Assembly: GCF_011078175.1 (NCBI RefSeq)
Contig: NZ_JAALCJ010000012.1
Span: 1-62,077 of the forward strand
Direction of reading: 5' to 3'
Length of the DNA stretch: 62,077 nucleotides
Source: Enterobacter cloacae
GTDB lineage: Bacteria > Pseudomonadota > Gammaproteobacteria > Enterobacterales > Enterobacteriaceae
Shown here in pieces: positions 1 to 8,492 of this stretch; position 1 is the first letter of the stretch; each line of letters starts with the position of its first letter. The position numbers and the translations under genes are program-made. Under the pieces are notes generated by a model. That model saw only the letters and a list, made by a program, of their open reading frames with translations, did not search any database and was not told the origin of the DNA.

Positions 1-14
1 CAGAAGTATTCGGT

Positions 15-91
15 GGAGCGGTAGTTCAGTCGGTTAGAATACCTGCCTGTCACGCAGGGGGTCGCGGGTTCGAGTCCCGTCCGTTCCGCCA
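15..91 (+). tRNA. aspT: tRNA-Asp (anticodon GTC)
   Basis: A 77-nt cloverleaf starts GGAGCGG and closes with CCGTTCC-GCCA. The GTC anticodon is at 49-51, and the CCA end is encoded. It decodes GAC and GAU. Its position just after the window edge and ahead of tRNA-Trp matches the distal tRNA pair of E. coli rrnC, so it is probably cut from an rRNA operon transcript. Confidence 0.97.
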
Positions 92-103
92 CTTATTAAG
101 ACA

Positions 104-130
104 TTAAGCCTGCCCTTTCGGCAGGCTTAA
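104..130 (+). other. hairpin between the two tRNAs
   Basis: A perfect 11-bp stem (104-114 with 120-130) has a 5-nt loop. No T-run follows, so it is unlikely to stop transcription. In the rrn transcript it would separate tRNA-Asp from tRNA-Trp and may help RNase processing. That role is inferred. Confidence 0.6.
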
Positions 131-143
131 TGGCAAAAACTTT

Positions 144-219
144 AGGGGCGTAGCTCAGTTGGTAGAGCACCGGTCTCCAAAACCGGGTGTCGCGAGTTCG
201 AGTCTCTCCGCCCCTGCCA
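144..219 (+). tRNA. trpT: tRNA-Trp (anticodon CCA)
   Basis: A 76-nt tRNA starts AGGGGCG and pairs with CGCCCCT before an encoded GCCA end. The anticodon CCA at 177-179 reads UGG. It is the last gene of the rRNA operon and is followed within a few bases by a strong terminator, as in E. coli rrnC. Confidence 0.97.
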
Positions 220-224
220 TATAG

Positions 225-255
225 AATCCTTTGCTTCGGCAAAGGATTTTTTTTT
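225..255 (+). terminator. terminator of the rRNA operon
   Basis: A 10-bp perfect stem (225-234 with 239-248) has a TTCG tetraloop and runs into nine T residues ending at 255. This is a textbook Rho-independent terminator directly after tRNA-Trp. Confidence 0.92.
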
Positions 256-293
256 GCCTGCAAAATGGCGAAAACTTTTCTGAAGAATAAGCA

Positions 294-315
294 GCCTGCG
301 TTTCCGCAGGCTTTT
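294..315. terminator. hairpin at the 3' end of hdfR
   Basis: Stem GCCTGCG (294-300) pairs with CGCAGGC (305-311) around TTTC, followed by TTTT on the plus strand. It lies just past the hdfR stop, so it could end the minus-strand hdfR transcript or catch leftover rrn read-through. The T-run is short, so it is weaker than the upstream terminator. Confidence 0.55.
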
Positions 316-318
316 GCG

Positions 319-1140
319 TTAATCCAGTATGCTGGTTTTTAACAGATCTTTTATCTGTGACTGCTTATCGCTGTTTTGCAGCCAAATGGCATACAGCGGC
401 CTGGAGAGCGTTGTCGAATCGGTGACAACATGGAGTGCGGATTTATTATCCGCCCAGCGAACAGGTAACCAGGTACAGCCTTTCAATGCGGGAAGATGCT
501 GGCATGCGATCTCCGCTGAGCTTGTCGTGAGCTGCGGGATATCATCGCTGGCAATTAACCCTGTCTCGTGCTGCTGAAAATCAGGCCCCCATTCCAGGCG
601 TAAATAATTCAGGTCGGACTTCATCATTGCAGGCTCCGAAGCATAAAGCGCCAGGCTAAACTGGCCAACAATCTGGCTGCTAAATTCGTCCATCTTGGGG
701 GCTTCTGTGGTGATCAGCAGATCAAGCTGCCGCTCGTGAAGTTGCTTAACCAGAGACTGACGTTGCGCAATCCTCGCCTCAAATTGCAGATGATTGTGTG
801 TGCGGTATAGCCGCATCAGCCACTGGCTGAGCATGCATTCCCATAGTGAAGCGCTGGCACCGATCGAGAATTCATTATGCCGGGAGGTGTGCGCAACCTC
901 CTTCCGCGCTGCCTGCCAGGTATTCATCAAGGTTTCTGCATAAGGCAACAGTTTTTCACCGGCTGGAGTTAAACGAATATTGTTGCGATGGCGGGTAAAA
1001 AGGTTCACACCCAGTTGATTTTCCAGCTGTCGAATACGAAAACTGACTGCTGACTGCGTCAGGTAGAGGGCTTCAGCTGCTCGCCCGAAGTGTCGCGTTC
1101 TGCTCACTTCGAGGAAAGTTTTTAGCAATTCCGTATCCAC
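319..1140 (-). CDS. hdfR: HdfR, LysR-family regulator
   Basis: LysR-type regulator of 273 residues (E. coli HdfR has 279), known there as an H-NS-controlled repressor of the flagellar master operon flhDC. The N-terminal winged helix-turn-helix (about residues 1-60, including [20 protein letters not shown]) is nearly identical to E. coli. The effector domain fills the rest, and the C-terminal part is more diverged. I place the start at the GTG at 1140 because a GGAG lies six bases upstream and the protein then begins like E. coli HdfR ([10 protein letters not shown]). A GTG four codons earlier overlaps that Shine-Dalgarno sequence. It is transcribed away from maoP, as in E. coli. Confidence 0.93.
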   Translation of the reverse strand: MDTELLKTFLEVSRTRHFGRAAEALYLTQSAVSFRIRQLENQLGVNLFTRHRNNIRLTPAGEKLLPYAETLMNTWQAARKEVAHTSRHNEFSIGASASLWECMLSQWLMRLYRTHNHLQFEARIAQRQSLVKQLHERQLDLLITTEAPKMDEFSSQIVGQFSLALYASEPAMMKSDLNYLRLEWGPDFQQHETGLIASDDIPQLTTSSAEIACQHLPALKGCTWLPVRWADNKSALHVVTDSTTLSRPLYAIWLQNSDKQSQIKDLLKTSILD

Positions 1141-1202
1141 ATCTTTCTCCACAAAATTATTTGTCGTTATGATTTAAATGTTTTGTTTTACACTCTGTCA
1201 AG

Positions 1203-1258
1203 CGTAACTAATACTCCGCGCCATAAATAGCTCGGCCAAAGAATTAGGAGCGTGTAGG
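1203..1258 (+). promoter_or_regulatory. hdfR-maoP intergenic region, candidate maoS
   Basis: In E. coli the cis-acting site maoS, which with MaoP organises the Ori macrodomain, lies beside the maoP gene. The block ACTAATACTCCGCGCCATAA around 1207-1226 resembles what I remember of the E. coli intergenic region, but I cannot place the 17-bp site exactly. The maoP ribosome binding site AGGAG is at 1246-1250. Confidence 0.35.
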
Positions 1259-1597
1259 ATGGCGGAAAGCTTTACGACGACTAATCGTTTTTTCGACAAT
1301 AAACATTATCCGCGCGGGTTCTCTCGTCACGGCGATTTCACGATCAAAGAAGCTCAACTTCTTGAGCGGCATGGTTATGCCTTTAACGAGCTGGATCTGG
1401 GTAAACGTGAACCGGCAACCGAAGATGAAAAACAGTTTGTCTCTGTTTGCCGTGGTGAGCGTGAGCCGCAGTCTGATGCAGAACGTGTATGGATCAAGTA
1501 TATGGCTCGCATTAAGCGTCCTAAGCGTTTCCATACGCTGTCTGGCGGTAAGCCGCAGATGGAAGGTGCAGAAGACTACACCGAGTCTGACGATTAA
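1259..1597 (+). CDS. maoP: MaoP, Ori macrodomain organisation protein
   Basis: Small protein of 112 residues, the same length as E. coli MaoP (formerly YifE), and highly similar throughout (for example [20 protein letters not shown] near residue 14). In E. coli it works with the adjacent DNA site maoS to keep the Ori macrodomain from interacting with flanking DNA. The protein is basic in the middle and acidic at its C-terminus (EDYTESDD). The ATG at 1259 follows AGGAG with eight bases of spacing. A terminator follows at once, so it is probably monocistronic. Confidence 0.95.
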   Translation: MAESFTTTNRFFDNKHYPRGFSRHGDFTIKEAQLLERHGYAFNELDLGKREPATEDEKQFVSVCRGEREPQSDAERVWIKYMARIKRPKRFHTLSGGKPQMEGAEDYTESDD

Positions 1598-1604
1598 GAA
1601 GAGA

Positions 1605-1626
1605 AGGGGCTACGGCCCCTTTTTTT
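1605..1626 (+). terminator. maoP terminator
   Basis: Stem AGGGGC (1605-1610) pairs with GCCCCT (1615-1620) around TACG, followed by seven T residues. The T-run overlaps the last codon of the convergent yifB gene. Confidence 0.9.
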
Positions 1627-3145
1627 ACGCCAGCATTTTTTGCAGATGCAACAGCAGCCGATCGATCGCACGGTAACTCAATGCCTCCTGCAAATGGCGC
1701 CTTTCAATCTCGGGGCAGTCTTCAACGTCAGCGACCGTGCGCGCTACTTTCAACAAACGCTGCCACGCGCGAATGGATAGCCCAAACCGTGTCAGTGTCT
1801 CTTCCAGCCAGCCTGCATCTTCAGCATTGAGAGAGCAAAACTGCCGGATCCCGGCATTATCCAGCCGGGCATTCAGCCTGTTCTGACGAGCATACTGCCG
1901 CGCCTGCGCCGCAATAACCCGTTCGCGCACAGCCGCTGAACTTTCCCCTTTCATACCGGCTTGTCTTAGCAGACCGGGTGGAGGCAGGGGGATCTCAAGA
2001 GATAAATCAAAACGGTCAAGGAAGGGGCCAGACAGCTTACTTAGATAGCGCAGCGTCTGCTCCGGCGTACAGCGGTTATGGTTGCCCTGATAATGTCCCG
2101 TAGGGCTAGGGTTCATCGCAGCGACCAGCTGAAACTGAGCAGGGTAGCTTATTTTGGCGCGTGTACGAGACAGATGGATTTCGCCGGATTCAATCGGCTC
2201 CCGCAACGCATCCAGCACGCGACGTTCAAACTCTGGCAATTCGTCCAGAAAAAGAATGCCGTTGTGCGCCAGTGAGATTTCACCCGGTCCGGGGATCGAG
2301 CCCCCGCCCACCATCGCGGCAAGCGACGCGCTGTGGTGTGGAGCGCGGAAAGGACGACGGCGCCACTGTTTATGCAGCGACGTTGAACTGACCAGGCTAA
2401 ATATCGCGGCGCTTTCCAGCGCTTCGTGATTATTGAGGGGTGGCAGCAGGCCGTTCAACCTGCTCGCCAGCATCGTTTTCCCTGTGCCTGGCGGGCCAAT
2501 CAGTAACAGGTTATGCCCACCTGCGGCCGTTATCTCTAACGCCCGCTTACCCTGATCCTGGCCCATAATATCGCTGAGGTCATCGGGAGAATCGGGCGCC
2601 GCCTCGTCAATCTCCTGCGGCTCGGCCAGCTCGTGTCGACCTTCCAGCCAGGCGCAAACCTCCTGCAAATGTCCCGCAACAAGACACCCCTTTTCGGCGA
2701 TAAGGCTTACTTCAGAGGCATTTTCATTGGCCACAATGATTTGTCTTCCCGCGCGTATGGCTTCAAGCGCACCCGAGATTGCTCCGGGAACGCCTCTTAA
2801 CGCGCCTGTAAGCGCTAATTCACCCACGAACTCGCACGAGCTTAGCCCTGGCGTGTTGAGCTGTTCAGAAGCCGCGAGAAGCGCTATAGCAATAGGTAAA
2901 TCATATCGCCCACCCTCCTTTGGCAAATCTGCTGGCGCAAGATTGATGGTGATCTTCTTCGCCGGAAAAGCATAACCGCTATTAATAATTGCGCTGCGTA
3001 CGCGATCCCTCGCCTCTTTAACGGTCGTTTCTGGCAGGCCGACGAGCGTCAATCCGGGCAGTCCATTGCTTAAATGAACCTCCACAGAGATAAGCGGTGC
3101 CTTCACGCCGATGGCCGCACGTGTATAAACAACTGACAGTGACAT
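1625..3145 (-). CDS. yifB: YifB, Mg-chelatase-like AAA ATPase of the ComM family
   Basis: AAA+ ATPase of 506 residues, about the E. coli YifB length. The N-terminal domain (1-165) is the ChlI/Lon-like fold of this family. A linker leads to the ATPase core, with Walker A GPPGTGKT at 217-224 and Walker B ILFLDELPEF near 297-306. A C-terminal Mg-chelatase domain follows. The Haemophilus and Vibrio homologue ComM is a branch-migration helicase acting on recombination intermediates in natural transformation, so a role in recombination is likely but unproven here. The start ATG follows GGAGGGG. It is convergent with maoP and divergent from the ilv operon, as in E. coli. Confidence 0.93.
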   Translation of the reverse strand: MSLSVVYTRAAIGVKAPLISVEVHLSNGLPGLTLVGLPETTVKEARDRVRSAIINSGYAFPAKKITINLAPADLPKEGGRYDLPIAIALLAASEQLNTPGLSSCEFVGELALTGALRGVPGAISGALEAIRAGRQIIVANENASEVSLIAEKGCLVAGHLQEVCAWLEGRHELAEPQEIDEAAPDSPDDLSDIMGQDQGKRALEITAAGGHNLLLIGPPGTGKTMLASRLNGLLPPLNNHEALESAAIFSLVSSTSLHKQWRRRPFRAPHHSASLAAMVGGGSIPGPGEISLAHNGILFLDELPEFERRVLDALREPIESGEIHLSRTRAKISYPAQFQLVAAMNPSPTGHYQGNHNRCTPEQTLRYLSKLSGPFLDRFDLSLEIPLPPPGLLRQAGMKGESSAAVRERVIAAQARQYARQNRLNARLDNAGIRQFCSLNAEDAGWLEETLTRFGLSIRAWQRLLKVARTVADVEDCPEIERRHLQEALSYRAIDRLLLHLQKMLA

Positions 3146-3486
3146 AAGCCCCTCCTTGGCGGTGACTATGCCAGCACCCTTTTTTACTGTTTAGCGCTGA
3201 TTCACTGATTTACGGCGCTCGTTCCAGCCTTTTAACGGCTAAATGTAACCGTTATATGTCGGCGGAAGCGGCCTCGCAGAAACGAAATCACATGCACCTT
3301 GCCTCCTGGAACAGGGCAAAAAAATGAAAAATCTTCATTTCTGTTTTTTCCCTATATAAAACAAAGATTTTGTAAGAAATAGTTCGCTTGCTACAGAAAT
3401 GGGTGATAAAAAAATCTTGTGTCAGATGAAATATCTGTGGTAACTCTTTAGGTATTCCTTCGAACAAGATGCAAAAAGAACTGAAA
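3146..3486 (+). promoter_or_regulatory. ilvLXGMEDA promoter region
   Basis: This 341-base gap has no gene. The part from 3290 to 3486 is strongly A+T-rich, with runs such as CTGTTTTTTCCCTATATAAA, and its last 60 bases resemble the leader start of the E. coli ilv operon (for example TCTGTGGTAACTCTTTAGG). In E. coli this region holds tandem promoters and an upstream IHF site. I cannot assign the -35 and -10 boxes with confidence. Confidence 0.6.
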
Positions 3487-3585
3487 ATGACAGCCCTTCT
3501 ACGAGTGATTAGCCTGGTCGTGATTAGCGTGGTGGTGATTATTATCCCACCGTGCGGGGCTGCACTTGGACGAGGAAAGGCTTAG
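3487..3585 (+). CDS. ilvL: IlvL, ilv operon leader peptide
   Basis: A 32-residue leader peptide beginning MTALLRVISL and ending RGKA, apparently identical to the E. coli leader as I remember it. Fifteen of 32 codons are regulatory: six Val, five Ile and four Leu. Ribosome stalling at these codons, when any of the three charged tRNAs is short, disrupts the terminator that follows and lets ilvXGMEDA be transcribed. The stop TAG at 3583-3585 is 23 bases before the terminator stem. Confidence 0.97.
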   Translation: MTALLRVISLVVISVVVIIIPPCGAALGRGKA

Positions 3586-3608
3586 AAATCAAGCCTTAAC
3601 GAACTAAG

Positions 3609-3640
3609 ACCCCCGCACCGAAAGGTCCGGGGGTTTTTTT
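3609..3640 (+). terminator. ilv attenuator terminator
   Basis: Stem ACCCCCG (3609-3615) pairs with CGGGGGT (3628-3634). An inner ACC/GGT pairing is closed by a GAAA loop, and seven T residues follow. Sitting after ilvL, it is the Rho-independent attenuator of the operon. Confidence 0.95.
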
Positions 3641-3671
3641 ATGACTAAAAAACTTAAATGAGGAGCAGAGA

Positions 3672-3722
3672 ATGACGGCTAGCACAAAATTCTGTTTCTC
3701 CAGATTTATGACGGGGAACTAA
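3672..3722 (+). CDS. ilvX: IlvX, 16-residue small protein
   Basis: This 16-codon gene encodes [16 protein letters not shown]. It differs from E. coli IlvX in only a few residues and keeps the core [14 protein letters not shown] lies six bases before its ATG, and its stop TAA is two bases before the ilvG ATG, so it probably feeds ribosomes into ilvG by translational coupling. Conservation of the residues, and not merely of an open frame, supports a real protein. Its function is unknown. Confidence 0.88.
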   Translation: MTASTKFCFSRFMTGN

Positions 3723-3724
3723 CT

Positions 3725-5371
3725 ATGAATGGGGCACAATGGGTAGTACATGCGTTGCGCGCGCAGGGAGTCGAAACCGTATTCGGTTATCCGGGTGGCG
3801 CAATTATGCCGATTTACGATGCACTGTATGACGGCGGCGTGGAACATCTCTTGTGTCGACACGAGCAGGGTGCAGCAATGGCCGCCATCGGTTATGCCCG
3901 TGCGACCGGTAAAACCGGCGTCTGTATGGCCACCTCCGGTCCGGGTGCAACGAATCTGATCACCGGCCTGGCTGACGCACTGCTCGATTCCGTTCCAGTG
4001 GTGGCGATCACCGGCCAGGTTGCCTCTCCGTTCATCGGTACCGATGCCTTCCAGGAAGTGGACGTACTCGGTTTGTCGCTGGCCTGCACCAAACACAGCT
4101 TCCTCGTTCAGTCCCTGGAAGAACTGCCGCGCGTGATGGCTGAAGCGTTCGAGGTTGCCAGCTCTGGCCGTCCCGGCCCGGTTCTGGTGGATATCCCGAA
4201 AGATATCCAGGTTGCACTCGGCGATCTGGAACCGCATTTCTCTACCGTGGAAAGCGACGATGCGTTCCCGCATGCAGAGGTTGAAGAGGCGCGTCAGATG
4301 CTTGCACAGGCGAGGCAACCGATGCTTTACGTAGGCGGCGGCGTGGGTATGGCGCAGGCTGTTCCGGCGCTTCGCGCGTTTATTGCAACCACGCAAATGC
4401 CCGCCACCTGCACGCTGAAAGGCCTGGGTGCGGTAGAGGCGGATTATCCGTACTATCTCGGCATGCTGGGGATGCATGGCACCAAAGCGGCAAACCTGGC
4501 GGTGCAGGCGTGCGACTTGCTTATCGCCGTAGGCGCCCGTTTTGACGACCGCGTCACCGGCAAGCTGAATACCTTCGCGCCGAATGCCAAAGTGATCCAT
4601 ATGGATATCGACCCGGCGGAGATGAACAAACTGCGTCAGGCGCATGTTGCATTGCAGGGCGATCTCAATGCGCTGTTACCGGCACTGAAGCAGCCGCTGG
4701 ATATCAGCGCGTGGCGTCAGCACACCGCAGACATGCGCGCCGAGCATGCCTGGCGTTACGACCATCCTGGGGATGCCATTTACGCGCCGCTGCTGCTGAA
4801 ACAGCTGTCTGACCGTAAACCGGCAGATAGCGTCGTCACCACCGATGTTGGCCAGCACCAGATGTGGTCAGCCCAGCACATGACCTACACCCGTCCGGAG
4901 AACTTCATCACCTCCAGCGGCTTAGGCACCATGGGTTTTGGCCTGCCCGCTGCCGTAGGCGCACAGGTTGCCCGCCCGAACGATACCGTTATCTGTATCT
5001 CCGGTGACGGCTCCTTCATGATGAACGTTCAGGAGCTCGGCACCGTGAAGCGCAAGCAGTTACCGCTGAAGATCGTGTTGCTTGATAACCAGCGTTTAGG
5101 GATGGTTCGCCAGTGGCAGCAGCTGTTCTTCCAGGAGCGTTACAGCGAAACGACCCTGACCGATAACCCCGATTTCCTCACTCTGGCCAGCGCCTTTGGC
5201 ATTCCTGGTCAGCACATCACCCGTAAAGACCAGGTTGAAGCGGCACTCGACACCATGCTGTCAAGCGAAGGGCCATACCTGCTTCATGTCTCAATCGACG
5301 AGCTTGAGAACGTCTGGCCGTTGGTACCGCCCGGTGCCAGTAACTCACAAATGCTGGAGAAATTATCATGA
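3725..5371 (+). CDS. ilvG: IlvG, acetolactate synthase II large subunit (intact)
   Basis: Catalytic subunit of acetohydroxyacid synthase II, 548 residues. It condenses two pyruvates to acetolactate, or pyruvate with 2-oxobutyrate, using thiamine diphosphate, Mg and FAD. The catalytic Glu47 lies in [10 protein letters not shown], and the C-terminal diphosphate-binding motif is [10 protein letters not shown]. coli K-12 carries a frameshift in this gene; here the frame is open throughout, so the valine-resistant isozyme II should be active. The ATG sits two bases after ilvX, and the stop overlaps the ilvM start (ATGA). Confidence 0.97.
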   Translation: MNGAQWVVHALRAQGVETVFGYPGGAIMPIYDALYDGGVEHLLCRHEQGAAMAAIGYARATGKTGVCMATSGPGATNLITGLADALLDSVPVVAITGQVASPFIGTDAFQEVDVLGLSLACTKHSFLVQSLEELPRVMAEAFEVASSGRPGPVLVDIPKDIQVALGDLEPHFSTVESDDAFPHAEVEEARQMLAQARQPMLYVGGGVGMAQAVPALRAFIATTQMPATCTLKGLGAVEADYPYYLGMLGMHGTKAANLAVQACDLLIAVGARFDDRVTGKLNTFAPNAKVIHMDIDPAEMNKLRQAHVALQGDLNALLPALKQPLDISAWRQHTADMRAEHAWRYDHPGDAIYAPLLLKQLSDRKPADSVVTTDVGQHQMWSAQHMTYTRPENFITSSGLGTMGFGLPAAVGAQVARPNDTVICISGDGSFMMNVQELGTVKRKQLPLKIVLLDNQRLGMVRQWQQLFFQERYSETTLTDNPDFLTLASAFGIPGQHITRKDQVEAALDTMLSSEGPYLLHVSIDELENVWPLVPPGASNSQMLEKLS

Positions 5372-5631
5372 TGCAACATCAGGTCGCCGTGCAGGCTCGC
5401 TTCAACCCGGAAACGTTAGAACGCGTTTTGCGTGTGGTTCGTCACCGTGGTTTTCAGATTTGCTCGATGAATATGGAAACGGCCACCGACGCGCAGAACA
5501 TCAGTATCGAATTAACCGTTGCCAGCCCGCGGCCGGTCGACTTACTGTTTAGTCAGTTATCAAAACTGGTAGACGTTGCCCATGTTGCCATCTGCCAGAG
5601 CACAACCACATCACAACAAATCCGCGCTTAA
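5368..5631 (+). CDS. ilvM: IlvM, acetolactate synthase II small subunit
   Basis: Regulatory subunit of 87 residues, the usual size. It is a single ACT domain with the typical start ([20 protein letters not shown]) and the core [19 protein letters not shown]. It is needed for full activity of IlvG and, unlike other small subunits, does not confer valine inhibition. The start overlaps the ilvG stop by four bases, which suggests coupled synthesis of the two subunits. Two ATGs stand in tandem, and E. coli IlvM also begins MMQHQ. Confidence 0.96.
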   Translation: MMQHQVAVQARFNPETLERVLRVVRHRGFQICSMNMETATDAQNISIELTVASPRPVDLLFSQLSKLVDVAHVAICQSTTTSQQIRA

Positions 5632-5649
5632 GCGTGACAGGACGACAAA

Positions 5650-6579
5650 ATGACGACAAAAAAAGCTGATTACATTTGGTTCAATGGTGAGATGGTTCGC
5701 TGGGAGGACGCGAAAGTTCACGTGATGTCCCACGCGCTGCACTACGGTACCTCCGTGTTTGAAGGGATCCGTTGCTACGATTCTCACAAAGGGCCAGTGG
5801 TGTTCCGCCATCGCGAACACATGCAGCGTCTGCATGACTCAGCCAAAATTTATCGTTTCCCGGTCTCTCAAAGCGTTGATGAGCTGATGGAAGCCTGCCG
5901 CGACGTGATCCGTAAGAACAACCTGACCAGCGCCTATATTCGACCGCTGGTCTTCGTGGGTGACGTCGGCATGGGCGTAAACCCGCCAGCCGGTTATAAC
6001 ACCGATGTGATCATTGCCGCGTTCCCGTGGGGCGCTTACCTGGGCGCGGAAGCACTGGACCAGGGGATCGACGCAATGGTTTCTTCCTGGAACCGCGTGG
6101 CGCCAAATACCATCCCGACCGCTGCTAAAGCGGGCGGTAACTACCTTTCCTCTTTGCTGGTCGGTAGCGAAGCACGCCGTCACGGTTATCAGGAAGGTAT
6201 CGCTCTCGACGTCAACGGCTACATCTCCGAAGGTGCGGGCGAAAACCTGTTTGAAGTGAAAGACGGCATCCTGTTCACCCCGCCGTTCACCTCTTCCGCA
6301 CTGCCGGGCATCACCCGCGACGCCATCATCAAGCTGGCAAAAGATCTGGGTATCGAAGTGCGCGAGCAGGTTCTGTCCCGCGAATCCCTGTATCTGGCCG
6401 ATGAAGTGTTCATGTCCGGTACCGCGGCTGAAATTACGCCAGTGCGCAGCGTCGACGGCATTCAGGTGGGCGAAGGCCGCTGTGGTCCGGTGACCAAACG
6501 TATCCAGCAAGCCTTCTTCGGCCTCTTCACCGGAGAAACAGAAGACAAATACGGCTGGTTGGATCAGGTTAATCACTAA
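5650..6579 (+). CDS. ilvE: IlvE, branched-chain amino acid aminotransferase
   Basis: Class IV PLP aminotransferase of 309 residues, the same length as in E. coli. It makes the last step to isoleucine, valine and leucine from the 2-oxo acids with glutamate. The PLP lysine is Lys160 in PTAAKAGGNYLS, and the LPGITRDAI segment near residue 220 forms the cofactor phosphate-binding loop. It lies 18 bases after ilvM in the same operon. A hairpin follows its stop, before ilvD. Confidence 0.97.
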   Translation: MTTKKADYIWFNGEMVRWEDAKVHVMSHALHYGTSVFEGIRCYDSHKGPVVFRHREHMQRLHDSAKIYRFPVSQSVDELMEACRDVIRKNNLTSAYIRPLVFVGDVGMGVNPPAGYNTDVIIAAFPWGAYLGAEALDQGIDAMVSSWNRVAPNTIPTAAKAGGNYLSSLLVGSEARRHGYQEGIALDVNGYISEGAGENLFEVKDGILFTPPFTSSALPGITRDAIIKLAKDLGIEVREQVLSRESLYLADEVFMSGTAAEITPVRSVDGIQVGEGRCGPVTKRIQQAFFGLFTGETEDKYGWLDQVNH

Positions 6580-6588
6580 TTAAAAATT

Positions 6589-6610
6589 TGGGACGGCACG
6601 CACCGTCCCA
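6589..6610 (+). other. ilvE-ilvD intercistronic hairpin
   Basis: Stem TGGGACGG (6589-6596) pairs with CCGTCCCA (6603-6610) around a 6-nt loop. No T-run follows, so it should not terminate. It is likely an RNA processing or stability element within the operon. Confidence 0.6.
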
Positions 6611-6639
6611 TTGAATAGTCAGACGGGAGTCAATAAAGC

Positions 6640-8490
6640 ATGCCTAAGTATCGTTCAGCCACTACCACCCACGGCCGTAACATGGCGGGTGCCCGCGCAC
6701 TGTGGCGCGCCACCGGGATGACCGACGCCGATTTCGGCAAGCCAATTATCGCCGTGGTGAACTCCTTCACCCAGTTTGTACCGGGCCATGTGCACCTGCG
6801 CGATCTCGGTAAACTGGTTGCCGAGCAAATCGAAGCCTCCGGCGGCGTGGCGAAAGAGTTCAACACCATTGCGGTGGATGACGGTATCGCAATGGGCCAC
6901 GGGGGGATGCTCTATTCACTGCCGTCGCGCGAGCTGATCGCCGACTCGGTGGAATACATGGTCAACGCCCACTGCGCCGATGCGATGGTCTGTATCTCCA
7001 ACTGCGACAAGATCACCCCGGGGATGCTGATGGCCTCCCTGCGCCTGAACATTCCGGTGATTTTCGTTTCCGGCGGTCCGATGGAAGCGGGGAAAACCAA
7101 GCTGTCCGATAAAATCATCAAGCTCGATCTGGTCGATGCGATGATCCAGGGCGCGGACCCGAAAGTCTCTGACGAGCAGAGCGACCAGGTGGAACGCTCT
7201 GCGTGCCCGACCTGCGGCTCCTGTTCCGGGATGTTTACCGCCAACTCCATGAACTGCCTGACCGAAGCGCTGGGCCTGTCTCAGCCGGGCAACGGCTCGC
7301 TGCTGGCGACCCACGCCGACCGTAAGCAGCTGTTCCTTAACGCCGGTAAGCGCATCGTTGAGCTGACCAAACGCTACTACGAGCAGGACGACGCCAGCGC
7401 GCTGCCGCGCAACATCGCCAGTAAAGCCGCGTTCGAAAACGCCATGACCCTGGATATCGCCATGGGCGGTTCCACCAATACCGTTCTGCACCTGCTGGCC
7501 GCCGCGCAGGAAGCCGAAATCGACTTCACCATGAGCGATATCGACAAGCTGTCCCGTAAAGTGCCGCAGCTGTGTAAGGTTGCACCGAGCACCCAGAAAT
7601 ACCATATGGAAGATGTTCACCGTGCCGGTGGGGTTATCGGCATCCTCGGTGAGCTGGATCGCGCGGGGCTGCTGAACCGCGACGTGAAAAACGTGCTCGG
7701 CCTGACGCTGCCGGAGTCGCTGGAGCAGTACGACGTGATGCTGACCAAAGACGACGCGGTGAAAAACATGTATCGCGCCGGTCCGGCAGGCATCCGTACC
7801 ACCCAGGCGTTCTCGCAAGATTGTCGTTGGGATACGCTGGATGACGATCGCGCCGAAGGCTGCATCCGCTCGCTGGAACATGCCTACAGCAAAGACGGCG
7901 GTCTGGCCGTGCTGTACGGTAACTTCGCGGAAAACGGCTGCATCGTGAAAACCGCAGGCGTGGATGACAGCATTCTGAAATTCACCGGTCCGGCGAAAGT
8001 GTACGAAAGCCAGGATGAAGCGGTGGACGCCATCCTCGGCGGCAAAGTGGTGGAAGGCGACGTGGTGGTCATTCGCTACGAAGGGCCGAAAGGCGGTCCC
8101 GGCATGCAGGAAATGCTCTATCCAACCACCTTCCTGAAATCGATGGGCCTCGGCAAAGCCTGCGCGCTGATCACCGATGGTCGTTTCTCCGGCGGCACGT
8201 CAGGCCTCTCCATTGGCCATGTCTCGCCGGAAGCGGCAAGCGGCGGCAACATCGCGATCATTGAAGATGGCGACCTGATCGAAATCGATATTCCAAACCG
8301 TGGCATTCAGCTGAAGCTGAGCGACCAGGAGATTGCGGCCCGTCGTGAAGCGCAGGAAGCCCGCGGCGACAAAGCCTGGACGCCGAAAGATCGTCAGCGT
8401 GAAGTCTCCTTCGCCCTGCGCGCATACGCGAGCCTTGCTACCAGTGCAGATAAAGGCGCGGTGCGCGATAAATCGAAACTTGGGGGCTAA
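6640..8490 (+). CDS. ilvD: IlvD, dihydroxy-acid dehydratase
   Basis: Iron-sulfur dehydratase of 616 residues that converts 2,3-dihydroxy acids to the 2-oxo acids of valine and isoleucine. Cysteines characteristic of the IlvD/Edd family lie at Cys122 ([12 protein letters not shown]) and in the CPTCGSC motif (Cys189, 192, 195), where the Fe-S cluster is held. Family enzymes are oxygen-sensitive. The ATG at 6640 gives the standard N-terminus ([13 protein letters not shown]). The stop codon lies three bases before the ilvA start, so the two are translated together. Confidence 0.97.
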   Translation: MPKYRSATTTHGRNMAGARALWRATGMTDADFGKPIIAVVNSFTQFVPGHVHLRDLGKLVAEQIEASGGVAKEFNTIAVDDGIAMGHGGMLYSLPSRELIADSVEYMVNAHCADAMVCISNCDKITPGMLMASLRLNIPVIFVSGGPMEAGKTKLSDKIIKLDLVDAMIQGADPKVSDEQSDQVERSACPTCGSCSGMFTANSMNCLTEALGLSQPGNGSLLATHADRKQLFLNAGKRIVELTKRYYEQDDASALPRNIASKAAFENAMTLDIAMGGSTNTVLHLLAAAQEAEIDFTMSDIDKLSRKVPQLCKVAPSTQKYHMEDVHRAGGVIGILGELDRAGLLNRDVKNVLGLTLPESLEQYDVMLTKDDAVKNMYRAGPAGIRTTQAFSQDCRWDTLDDDRAEGCIRSLEHAYSKDGGLAVLYGNFAENGCIVKTAGVDDSILKFTGPAKVYESQDEAVDAILGGKVVEGDVVVIRYEGPKGGPGMQEMLYPTTFLKSMGLGKACALITDGRFSGGTSGLSIGHVSPEAASGGNIAIIEDGDLIEIDIPNRGIQLKLSDQEIAARREAQEARGDKAWTPKDRQREVSFALRAYASLATSADKGAVRDKSKLGG

Positions 8491-8492
8491 TG

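Noticed and set aside
3487..3640. Riboswitch upstream of ilvG
   Set aside because: The leader encodes a peptide with 15 Ile, Val or Leu codons before a terminator. This is classical translation-dependent attenuation, so no ligand-binding RNA is needed.
3719..4645. Open frame of 308 codons antisense to ilvG
   Set aside because: IlvG is intact and conserved on the plus strand; the antisense frame has no initiation signal.
6916..7881. Open frame of 321 codons antisense to ilvD
   Set aside because: Same reason: an antisense shadow of a strongly biased gene, with no similarity to known proteins.
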